From assembly GCA_003218345.1 (NCBI GenBank), contig QHNF01000018.1, positions 580-9,604 of the forward strand: DNA of 9,025 nt. The letters run 5' to 3'. Below, in pieces: positions 1 through 5,352 of the stretch. The position numbers and the translations under genes are program-made. How positions within the stretch are numbered: the stretch's first letter is position 1; every line of letters starts with the position of its first letter. The stretch comes from Verrucomicrobiota bacterium. Lineage in GTDB: Bacteria > Verrucomicrobiota > Verrucomicrobiia > Chthoniobacterales > UBA10450. The notes under the pieces are model-generated. The model was given only the letters and a program-made list of their open reading frames with translations. It searched no databases and had not been told where the DNA came from.

Positions 1-306
1 CGTCTGCGTACGAATCGAGTTTGGCGAGTGCCCGCCAGCGGTGGGCGTCTCCAGGGGACTCGATGACCAGTGAATACGCAGTGCTAGCCAACTCATACAT
101 ACTGAAATATGGCTAAAGACATGTAAGCGGCGGAGCTTGCGCGGCAACTTGGCTTCCAGATCATCCAACGACGTGCTGACCAGGGCATCGATAAATTGCC
201 GCTTCTGCTGGGCCGATAATGCTACGCCGAACCGAGTGCTCCCAGCATGGGCAAGCATCGCGAGCGTGAAGGCGCATAGCAGAATCGATGTGCGAGCGCT
301 CAGCAT
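1..306 (-). CDS. N-terminal part of a putative secreted protein, probably frameshifted
   Basis: From an ATG at 306 the minus strand is open to the left edge (102 codons), so the gene continues outside the window. The first 22 or so residues form a classic signal peptide: MLSARTS, then a hydrophobic core (ILLCAFTLAMLA) and an AHA site that fits signal peptidase I. The following residues (SAQQKRQFIDALVSTSLDDL) look like soluble, charged protein. After about residue 66 the frame becomes less protein-like. A neighbouring frame, open from position 112 to the left edge, instead reads MYELASTAYSLVIESPGDA and then a helix rich in charge. I infer a one-base frameshift near 100-112, either real decay or a sequence error. 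No family is recognised. The plus-strand frame at 137-331 is its antisense shadow. Confidence 0.42.
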   Translation of the reverse strand, partial: MLSARTSILLCAFTLAMLAHAGSTRFGVALSAQQKRQFIDALVSTSLDDLEAKLPRKLRRLHVFSHISVCMSWLALRIHWSSSPLETPTAGGHSPNSIRTQT

Positions 307-603
307 CTGGCCGCTGTGCAGAGCAAAGTGACGCTGACCACCAGAAGGGCATCAAGTTTCCGAAGGCTACGGATTACGGATTGCCTTTGAAGAATTGACA
401 CCGTGGGAAAAATCTAACGCCCTAACGAGATATGGATGGAATTTCTCCGTAATATTTTGCGGAATTATTCCGTCTAATCCATTTGCTCGCCTAAGAAGAA
501 TCCGAAAAGAGCGGAATCACGCAAATGAGACTTAATCCAGCAAAACCCATGGCCAATAAAATCTCGGCTGCAATATATGTCAGAAAAAGTGCCGTGACGA
601 AGA
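307..603. other. Gene-free stretch with one small inverted repeat
   Basis: I see no supportable gene here; all frames are short. The only ordered element is a 13-base inverted repeat at 460-472, CGGAAT-T-ATTCCG, with perfect six-base arms around one base, in an AT-richer patch. It has operator-like shape, but no gene start with a good ribosome binding site lies close enough to assign it. A TTGACA at 395-400 lacks a matching -10 box. Just before the repeat at 604, a plus-strand frame after a stop at about 560 reads CNICQKKCRDED into the repeat; it has no start codon and may be a gene remnant. Confidence 0.5.
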
Positions 604-631
604 TTTGATTGACAAAAATGCCGCGCCCTGA
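604..631. repeat. 28-bp dispersed repeat, copy A
   Basis: This stretch matches 1590-1617 at 26 of 28 bases (differences at the 15th and 24th base). The matching ends at a TGA. In one plus-strand frame both copies read LIDK(N/I)AA(P/L) followed by that TGA, as if each were the tail of a coding sequence. On the minus strand both also read open, as RG(I/N)FVNQ. Here the plus frame upstream contains CxxCxxxC (CNICQKKC) and no start codon, so copy A is best read as a relic. See copy B next to the FHA gene. Confidence 0.7.
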
Positions 632-637
632 CCAAAA

Positions 638-853
638 TTGGCCGTGGCGGATTTTAGCGAAGGGGTCTCGAAGAACTGGCGCGCGAAGTTGCTCTCCGTC
701 CTGCGCGCCAGACTAACCCTGGAAAATTGGCGCGCGAAGTTGATGTCCGTCCTGCTCGCGATAACGCTTTGGTACCTGATCAAAAAGAACGTAGAGACGA
801 CGTCCTCGCCATCTGATAGGTCCTCCCCGGCGCCAGTGACGCAAACGCGCTGA
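638..853 (+). CDS. Small single-pass membrane protein, YbbR-anchor-like, with internal duplication
   Basis: This is a 71-residue protein of unknown function. Residues 30-50 (NWRAKLMSVLLAITLWYLIKK) have the pattern of the N-terminal membrane anchor of YbbR/CdaR-type proteins: Asn-Trp, basic residues, then one hydrophobic span ending in aromatic residues and lysines. No YbbR repeats follow; the tail (53-71) is rich in Ser, Thr and Pro. Residues 13-24 (NWRAKLLSVLRA) repeat 30-41 at 10 of 12 positions, the product of a 51-bp in-frame duplication; the first copy is broken as a membrane span by arginines. The start is uncertain: TTG at 638 or GTG at 644, both without a clear ribosome binding site, and an in-frame TGA lies at 629-631. 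The membrane-anchor reading is from sequence; the YbbR relation is inference. It could be a decayed gene. Confidence 0.5.
   Translation: MAVADFSEGVSKNWRAKLLSVLRARLTLENWRAKLMSVLLAITLWYLIKKNVETTSSPSDRSSPAPVTQTR
674..760 (+). repeat. Two-copy direct repeat, period 51 bp
   Basis: Positions 674-709 and 725-760 are near-identical 36-base units, both containing TGGCGCGCGAAGTTG and TCCGTCCTG, offset by exactly 51 bases, which is 17 codons in the membrane-protein frame. The phase is kept, so the protein is lengthened and not broken. On the minus strand the same duplication creates the long but unsupported frame at 580-1008. Confidence 0.85.
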
Positions 854-928
854 ACGCGCTTAATCCCGCCGGTCGCCGGGTCGTCGTTAGGGCCTGGCGG
901 ATCGCTGCGCCCAGCATTCCCTGGCGGG

Positions 929-1135
929 CTAACCAGCCACGGCAACTTTTTCGACCGGGCTCGTACAATCCAGCCACCAATCGACTTCAAGCCGAACACG
1001 CGCTTCACGCTGGCATAGCAGACACACTAAATTATCATGAGGCGTCGTGCCATCTTCCTGCTTGTTCGCACTTGGAAACGAATCTCCCCCCCACCACCTT
1101 CCACAGACACCGCATTCGCCAACCTCCACGCTCAT
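929..1135 (-). CDS. Tiny double-CxxC (zinc-ribbon-like) protein, copy 1
   Basis: A 68-residue protein with two CxxC pairs, C8-C11 (GECGVCG) and C38-C41 (VCLLCQ), spaced as in a zinc ribbon; zinc binding is inference. It is a paralog of the protein at 1727-1963: both share EVGECGVCG, a Trp, GD-FPS-NK-EDGT and the second pair followed by QR. In the aligned N-terminal 42 codons about ten differ only silently, which argues that the frame is translated and was under selection. The start is ATG at 1135 with GAGG eight bases upstream (GAGGTTGAATG). The C-terminal half (residues 44-68) drifts from copy 2 and is shorter, so its tail may be damaged. It lies convergent with the membrane-protein gene and divergent from the FHA gene. 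No known family recognised. Confidence 0.6.
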   Translation of the reverse strand: MSVEVGECGVCGRWWGGDSFPSANKQEDGTTPHDNLVCLLCQREARVRLEVDWWLDCTSPVEKVAVAG

Positions 1136-1262
1136 TCAACCTCATTAAACCTGATTTCGTGGAGATAGTTGCACTTTCAAGCCACTCACCACGCGCTTTG
1201 CGCAGGGACCATCCCGTGAACGCTATTTAGAATCGACAACGAGGCAGGCGTTCGGCGAAATT

Positions 1263-1268
1263 GGAGGA
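1263..1268 (+). promoter_or_regulatory. Strong ribosome binding site of the FHA gene
   Basis: GGAGGA lies six bases before the ATG at 1275. It is the best Shine-Dalgarno match seen at any gene start in the window and fixes the FHA start. The 139-base divergent spacer (1136-1274) must also hold promoters for both flanking genes. AT-rich hexamers such as TATTTA (1224-1229) are present, but no convincing -35/-10 pair is visible. Confidence 0.8.
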
Positions 1269-1274
1269 GAGAGA

Positions 1275-1571
1275 ATGGCTCGCCTGGTTCTGATTTGCGA
1301 CGGAGATGATCTCGTAACGCATAAGTTAGGCAACGTTACCACGATTGGCCGTGCTTCGTTGAACCACGTAGTCATTGACAATCCAGCGGTATCAGCGCAA
1401 CACGCGATAATCACGAGATTTGGCGAGTCCTATCGACTGAAAGATTTGAATTCAACAAATGGGACACAGGTCAATGGCGATTCTATTACTGACGTTCAGT
1501 TGAAGGATGGCGACAAAATTCGATTCGGTTCCGCGGTCGCGGTTTTTGCGGGATATTGCCGCAAAGCTTGA
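1275..1571 (+). CDS. Small FHA-domain protein
   Basis: A 98-residue stand-alone forkhead-associated domain, a phosphothreonine-peptide binding module. The family signatures are present in order: GR (residues 25-26), SAQH (40-43; Ser and His of the SxxH motif), and LNSTNG followed by VNG (58-68), with beta-strand-like segments between them. It has no other domain, signal peptide or membrane span, so it should be a cytoplasmic adaptor; its kinase or partner is not in the window. The ATG start is fixed by GGAGGA six bases upstream. The C-terminus is odd: after a T5 run at 1543-1547 the frame ends as AGYCRKA, while the +1 frame stays open to 1617 and reads a protein-like tail (DIAAKLDHPLNKGLIDKIAAL without the last residue's neighbours), so a one-base indel may have shortened it. 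The FHA call itself is firm. Confidence 0.88.
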   Translation: MARLVLICDGDDLVTHKLGNVTTIGRASLNHVVIDNPAVSAQHAIITRFGESYRLKDLNSTNGTQVNGDSITDVQLKDGDKIRFGSAVAVFAGYCRKA

Positions 1572-1589
1572 TCACCCGCTCAACAAAGG

Positions 1590-1617
1590 TTTGATTGACA
1601 AAATTGCCGCGCTCTGA
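1590..1617. repeat. 28-bp dispersed repeat, copy B
   Basis: Second copy of the repeat at 604-631, beginning 18 bases after the FHA stop and ending with a TGA. In the frame that would extend the FHA protein after a one-base shift, it encodes LIDKIAAL and then stop. Similarity to copy A continues weakly three codons upstream (NKG against DED). The rest of the FHA-to-zinc-ribbon spacer (1618-1726) shows nothing recognisable. Confidence 0.7.
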
Positions 1618-1726
1618 AACGTCTGCAAACGCTGCAAAAAGCTCCCGCTGTTGCGCCAGAAGCACGTAAAAAGGCGGCATCTTTTCCCCGCACAAAATCA
1701 CTAGCGTTTTGCATCCAGACTGGAGC

Positions 1727-1963
1727 CTAGACACCACGCACAGTGGAGTCGGCTCGCGTTACGCTCCCAGGCTGGAGTTTCCGACGACGCTTTTCGTACT
1801 CATCTAACGCGCGATCAATTTCACGCCACTCACGCACATCACGCTGACATAGCGCACACACAAAATTCTCATAGAGCACCGTCCCGTCCTCCCGCTTGTT
1901 CTCACTCGGAAACAAATCGCCCCGGCGCCAACTTCCACAAACCCCGCATTCCCCGACCTCCAT
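1727..1963 (-). CDS. Tiny double-CxxC (zinc-ribbon-like) protein, copy 2
   Basis: A 78-residue protein with CxxC pairs C6-C9 (ECGVCG) and C36-C39 (VCALCQ), followed by a highly charged helical tail (REWREIDRALDEYEKRRRK). It is the better preserved relative of the gene at 929-1135 and also resembles the broken fragment just upstream at 1967-2079. A GAGG lies upstream, but the start differs from copy 1: here the ATG that aligns with copy 1's start is out of frame by one base, and the next ATG (1963), seven bases on, must be used. The layout, convergent with the FHA gene, mirrors copy 1 with the preceding plus-strand gene. Function is unknown; a zinc-binding nucleic-acid or protein adaptor is only a guess. 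Confidence 0.62.
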   Translation of the reverse strand: MEVGECGVCGSWRRGDLFPSENKREDGTVLYENFVCALCQRDVREWREIDRALDEYEKRRRKLQPGSVTRADSTVRGV

Positions 1964-1966
1964 TTC

Positions 1967-2079
1967 TCATTCAACCTCATTTCGCGGGCAGAGTTTCTGG
2001 CGTGGTTTCTCACCGGCGAATGATTCGACAGCTCGATCAACCTCGCGCAAGTCACGCGCCTGCTGCTGGCATCACCACA
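1967..2079 (-). pseudogene. Broken third copy of the double-CxxC family (C-terminal part)
   Basis: The minus frame from 2071 to the stop at 1967-1969 encodes 34 residues, beginning CQQQARDLREVDRAVESF, which align with CQRDVREWREIDRALDEY of copy 2. The upstream codon in frame is a TGA. A TGT at 2077-2079 could be the first Cys of the second CxxC pair, but it sits five and not six bases away, as after a one-base loss. The N-terminal CxxC half is missing; the nadK stop lies 23 bases beyond. The stop of this fragment (GAATGA) overlaps the leader of copy 2, and the same GAGGTTGAATGA string precedes copy 1, so the copies probably arose as tandem units. Confidence 0.6.
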
Positions 2080-2101
2080 GTGAAGCGCTGCAATTCCCTT
2101 T

Positions 2102-2968
2102 TTATAAATTACTGCCGCTCCACTTCAGTTTTTGCCGAACCACGCTGAAAAATGAGGTATCGGGCAATGAGGCCAGCGGCAACGTTTTCTTCGCCTTGCG
2201 AATGGTGATGATGGATCTTCGTTCGACGTGGATCGGTTTGCGCCCATCCAGTGTTAGGAAGACCGGATAATCGGGATCGCTCGCTTCGATTTCAATTGTC
2301 GATCCCTCTGCGACGATTATTGATCGATTCGTGAGTACATGCGGACAGATCGGCGTGATCACAAAAACACCAGACTCGGGATCCAGAATCGGTCCGCCGG
2401 CCGAAAGCGAATAAGCAGTGGAACCCGTGGGCGTCGCGACGATCAGACCATCTGCATTGAATTCCGTGAGTGGTTCGCCGTTGACGCGTGTGTGCAGCAT
2501 TACCAGGCGCGAAAGTTCGCCGCGGCTCAACACGGCGTCGTTTAGCGCAATCATTTTCGCGGTTTGTTTCTCGCCGAGCCTGACCCGAGCTTCGAGTAGC
2601 GCCCTCTGACTAAAATTAATCCGATCTTTCGCGATGCATTCTACGGCTTCGCGATAGGTCGAAGAACTTGCGCAGGTCAGGAAACCGAGTGAGCCGACGT
2701 TGATGCCGAAGATTGGCTTGATTACGTCGCCGAGTTGCCCAATCACGCGCAGAATCGTTCCGTCGCCTCCGGCTACAACCAGCAGGTCCGCCGCGGCGCC
2801 CAATTCCGCCATCGAATGCCCTGATTTCTTTCCAGCAATCTGAGCTGTTTCCTTTTCGAGCAAGATCGAGATCGAAAAGCGACCGAATTCCTGAGCGATT
2901 GCGTTAACGAGATCAGCAACGCCTGGTTTCCCCGTGTGCGCGATTAAACCGATCGTTTTCGCATGCAT
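2102..2968 (-). CDS. nadK: NAD kinase
   Basis: A 288-residue cytoplasmic ATP-NAD kinase that phosphorylates NAD at the 2'-OH of the adenosine ribose to give NADP. The family motifs are all present: GGDGT (residues 67-71) with the catalytic Asp, GINVGSLGFL (88-97), NDAV (143-146) and the glycine-rich DGLIVATPTGSTAYSLSAGGP region (173-193, quoted in part: ATPTGSTAYSLS). The length is normal. The start ATG at 2968 has AGGA about nine bases upstream (2978-2981 on the plus strand) and lies inside the end of tlyA, which it overlaps by 25 bases, so translation is probably coupled. It is the last gene of the bioA-tlyA-nadK operon; no terminator hairpin is visible after it, where the double-CxxC fragment begins. 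Confidence 0.96.
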   Translation of the reverse strand: MHAKTIGLIAHTGKPGVADLVNAIAQEFGRFSISILLEKETAQIAGKKSGHSMAELGAAADLLVVAGGDGTILRVIGQLGDVIKPIFGINVGSLGFLTCASSSTYREAVECIAKDRINFSQRALLEARVRLGEKQTAKMIALNDAVLSRGELSRLVMLHTRVNGEPLTEFNADGLIVATPTGSTAYSLSAGGPILDPESGVFVITPICPHVLTNRSIIVAEGSTIEIEASDPDYPVFLTLDGRKPIHVERRSIITIRKAKKTLPLASLPDTSFFSVVRQKLKWSGSNL

Positions 2969-3684
2969 GCAAAAAATTCCTGGTTGCCGTCCGCGCCTTT
3001 AATAGCGGATGGAACAATGCCAGTCACGATATGGCCCAGATTTGTCACAAACGCGACGATTTTGTCTTGCGTATTTCGATGCAAGTCTGGATCGCGAACG
3101 ATTCCGCCTCTGCCGACGTCCGCGCGCTGCAGTTCAAACTGCGGTTTGATCAGTGCGAGAATCACGCCGGTTGGGGTTATCAAGTCGAACGCATTCGGCA
3201 AGACTAAGGTCAATGAAATAAAGGAAACATCAATCACACAAACATCGACGAGCTCCGGAATGTGTTCGTGTGAAAGCGATCTCGCGTTAACTTTTTCGAG
3301 AACGATTACGCGTGGATCGTGGCGGAGTTTCCAATCTAATTGGCCATGACCGACGTCAACCGCATAAACTCTTTCGGCGCCGCGCTGCAACATGCAATCG
3401 GTAAAACCACCAGTGGAAGCGCCGATGTCCAGCGCGGTCTTCCCGCGCACATCGATTTTGAAATAATCCAGAGCGTTTTCCAGCTTCAATGCGCCTCGCC
3501 CGACATACTTCCGCATCGGCTTTACCGCGATCGCCGCTTCTGAATCGAGAAGCTCAGATGGCTTCGCCGCAACCCGAGTACCGACTTTTACGTAGCCAGC
3601 CATCACCGCTCGTCGTGCTTGCTCGCGACTTGGGAACAACCCCTTTTCAACGAGAAGCTGATCAAGCCGTAACTTCTTCGGCAT
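2944..3684 (-). CDS. tlyA: TlyA family rRNA 2'-O-methyltransferase
   Basis: A 246-residue protein with the TlyA architecture: an N-terminal S4 RNA-binding domain (about residues 4-60, RLDQLLVEKGLFPSREQARR) joined to an FtsJ-like Rossmann methyltransferase. The SAM-binding motif is DIGASTGGF (86-94). The catalytic K-D-K-E set of the family fits K67, D152 (IDVSF), K180 (IKPQFE) and E237 (NQEFF). Known members methylate cytidine 2'-OH groups in 16S and/or 23S rRNA, which affects ribosomal subunit joining and capreomycin sensitivity; some were annotated as haemolysins. It is unknown which rRNA this one modifies. The start ATG at 3684 follows a GGGAAG and lies inside bioA (23-base overlap). The tlyA-nadK pairing is common in bacterial genomes. 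Confidence 0.95.
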   Translation of the reverse strand: MPKKLRLDQLLVEKGLFPSREQARRAVMAGYVKVGTRVAAKPSELLDSEAAIAVKPMRKYVGRGALKLENALDYFKIDVRGKTALDIGASTGGFTDCMLQRGAERVYAVDVGHGQLDWKLRHDPRVIVLEKVNARSLSHEHIPELVDVCVIDVSFISLTLVLPNAFDLITPTGVILALIKPQFELQRADVGRGGIVRDPDLHRNTQDKIVAFVTNLGHIVTGIVPSAIKGADGNQEFFACMRKRSV

Positions 3685-4996
3685 CTTCCCTGGTACCCGA
3701 ACTGTGGCGACGCCAGACTTCAGCGATCGACGCGTGAATGGCTTCCACAGCTTTGGTTAACTCGGCGATTGTGATGCACAGTGGAGGCATCAGAACGATA
3801 ACATTTCCGATCGGTCTGGTTAGAAGGCCATGGCGTCGCGCTTCAATGCAGACGGTTGCGGCAAGGCTAGGTCGCGTGATCTCCGGCGATTCTTCGATCT
3901 CTATGCCGGCAATAAATCCGCACTGGCGCACTTCCCTGACGGCGGGAACTTTCTCCAGACCGGCAAGTGCCGAGCTCAGGTGCTGGATTTTCGGCTGCAA
4001 AGCTTCCAAGACACCCTCGTTCTCAAAAACTTCCAGGCTTGCTTTGGCTGCGGCGCAACCAAGCGCATTTGCCGTATAGCTATGCCCATAGGCGAGCGCT
4101 TTGCCTTCAGCCACTGAGCCGTCGAAAACGGAAAAAAGTTCTTCTGATGTTAAAGTAATAGCGATCGGAAGATACCCTCCACTCAAGCCTTTAGCCATAA
4201 CCATTATGTCTGGATTTACTCCTTCATGCTCAACCGCAAACATCCGACCCGTCCTGCCAAAACCGGTCATAACTTCATCAACGATCATCAGCGTATCGGT
4301 TCGACTGCACCATTCGCGAACGGCTGGTAACGTGCCGGGAGGCCAAAGGCGCATCCCTGCGGCTCCCTGAATAAGCGGCTCGATCACAACGGCGGCTATG
4401 TTCCCTATCTCAGCCGGTGCAAGAGCTTCCAGCGCCTTCATATTTGGAATTTGAATGGCCGGAAAGTTCCAGTGCGGCGATGCAAATTGGAACATGGCGG
4501 CGGCGCCCAAGCTTGCCGCGCCTGCGGTATCGCCATGATAACCATTCCGAAAAGCGATAAACCGATGTTTTCTCGATTGCCGTAGCCGCCAATACTGATC
4601 GGCAATTCTCAACGCGACCTCGATTCCGGTCGAACCATCGTCAGAGAAAAAAACTCTGCTTAAAGAACTGTCTGGGAAAAGCGATACGATCGCCTGCGCG
4701 AGCTCGATAGCCGCAGGATTCGTGAAGCCGAGAAATGAGGTGTGCGCGACCCGGTCAAGCTGTCGGCGGATCGCCGCGTTGATATGCGGATGATTATGGC
4801 CGTGGATGTTCGTCCAAATGGATGAATTGCCATCGATATATTCGCGGCCTCTGCTGTCGCGCAGCAATGCACCTCGACCTTCCACCAAAACCAGTGGCTC
4901 ATGCTCCGCAGCACACCATTCGCGCATGTCGGTGAACGGATGCCAAACAAACTGCTTATCTGCTTTAATCAGCTCCTCGGTATTCCAATTAGTCAT
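3662..4996 (-). CDS. bioA: Adenosylmethionine--8-amino-7-oxononanoate aminotransferase
   Basis: A 444-residue class III PLP aminotransferase that converts KAPA to DAPA in biotin synthesis, normally with S-adenosylmethionine as amino donor. The N-terminal WHPFTDM (18-24) is the BioA hallmark. SIW (59-61), FSDDGSTGIEVALR (117-130), GYHGDT (152-157), DEVMTGFGRTG (240-250) with the PLP-nitrogen Asp240, and the Schiff-base Lys269 in MAKGLSGG follow in order. I chose ATG 4996 (MTNWNTEEL): the longer frame from a GTG at 5056 only translates the hairpin repeat. No clear ribosome binding site precedes 4996. No bioB, bioF or bioD is nearby, so the pathway is scattered or partly encoded elsewhere. It is the first sure gene of the minus-strand operon and overlaps tlyA by 23 bases. 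A lysine-using BioK-type donor specificity cannot be excluded. Confidence 0.95.
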   Translation of the reverse strand: MTNWNTEELIKADKQFVWHPFTDMREWCAAEHEPLVLVEGRGALLRDSRGREYIDGNSSIWTNIHGHNHPHINAAIRRQLDRVAHTSFLGFTNPAAIELAQAIVSLFPDSSLSRVFFSDDGSTGIEVALRIADQYWRLRQSRKHRFIAFRNGYHGDTAGAASLGAAAMFQFASPHWNFPAIQIPNMKALEALAPAEIGNIAAVVIEPLIQGAAGMRLWPPGTLPAVREWCSRTDTLMIVDEVMTGFGRTGRMFAVEHEGVNPDIMVMAKGLSGGYLPIAITLTSEELFSVFDGSVAEGKALAYGHSYTANALGCAAAKASLEVFENEGVLEALQPKIQHLSSALAGLEKVPAVREVRQCGFIAGIEIEESPEITRPSLAATVCIEARRHGLLTRPIGNVIVLMPPLCITIAELTKAVEAIHASIAEVWRRHSSGTREDAEEVTA

Positions 4997-5006
4997 GATT
5001 GCGTTT

Positions 5007-5059
5007 GGAGTGCCGCGACATGTCGCCGCTTCCAAAGCGCGGACATGTCCGCGCACTCC
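5007..5059. repeat. 53-bp interrupted inverted repeat (hairpin/cruciform)
   Basis: Read from outside in, the two arms pair as GGAGTGC/GCACTCC (7 bp), a 3x3 mismatch block, GACATGTC/GACATGTC (8 bp, itself a palindrome), another 3x3 block with at most one pair, then GCTT/AAGC around the loop CCA. The symmetry (7-3-8-3-4-3-4-3-8-3-7) is exact in length. It lies between the stop of the 86-residue gene (5066) and the bioA start (4996), on the leader side of bioA. It has no T-run on the minus-strand side, so it is not a standard terminator. The form is that of a REP-like mobile palindrome or an RNA processing hairpin. Confidence 0.85.
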
Positions 5060-5065
5060 TAAAAA

Positions 5066-5326
5066 TCATTCATCCGCTCTTTGCTCCTGAATTAGTTTTT
5101 CGACAGATGCAACGTCTTCGGTCGAAGCGCGCCGCCGCTGATATTTTCGCACGAGGACTTCTTTTAACGTTAGTAAGTCCTCCAGCAGCGGCCGATCATA
5201 GTAGGTCCACTCAAGTTCGCCGCCAGTTTTCGATTGGAATCGCCATGCGCCGCCGAACTTTGTGGCGCGCACTTCGCGTTTTTTGCCATGTCGATCTTTG
5301 TCCGTCCATATATGTTGAATCGGCAT
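5066..5326 (-). CDS. Hypothetical 86-residue protein
   Basis: No family is recognised. The sequence is typical of a real soluble protein: an N-terminal half with Trp and Tyr residues and many charges (IWTDKDRHGKKREVRATKFG, then AWRFQSKTGGELEWTYYDRP), followed by a long amphipathic helical C-terminal half rich in Leu, Arg and Lys (LLEDLLTLKEVLVRKYQRRR) and an acidic end. It has no signal peptide, membrane span or cysteine pairs. The ATG at 5326 has AAGG about ten bases upstream. It could head the bioA operon: the 69-base gap to bioA contains the hairpin repeat. It is divergent from the CPBP protease gene, with only 26 bases between the two start codons, so each promoter must lie within the other gene or a start is misplaced. 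Confidence 0.68.
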   Translation of the reverse strand: MPIQHIWTDKDRHGKKREVRATKFGGAWRFQSKTGGELEWTYYDRPLLEDLLTLKEVLVRKYQRRRASTEDVASVEKLIQEQRADE

Positions 5327-5352
5327 CGCGGTGAAACCTTACAGTAACAAGC

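Noticed and set aside
395..400. TTGACA as a -35 promoter box
   Set aside because: No -10-like hexamer at 16-18 bases and no gene start suitably placed downstream.
494..700. Minus-strand hydrophobic frame reading IFVNQIFVTALFLTYIAAEI and on to a stop near 494
   Set aside because: It looks like a membrane span but has no usable start codon after its upstream TAG and overlaps the better supported plus-strand reading; noted only as an ambiguity of the 28-bp repeat.
580..1008. 142-residue minus-strand frame across the 51-bp repeat
   Set aside because: It runs antisense to the membrane microprotein and into the CxxC gene, and its repeated NFARQF segments are only the reverse reading of the DNA duplication. 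It has no recognisable domain.
2339..2609. Plus-strand frames opposite nadK, tlyA and bioA (several of 60-130 residues)
   Set aside because: All lie antisense to confidently identified genes and show no domain or ribosome binding site.
4997..5056. Twenty-residue N-terminal extension of BioA from GTG 5056
   Set aside because: The extension is a translation of the hairpin repeat; the family-typical N-terminus begins at ATG 4996.
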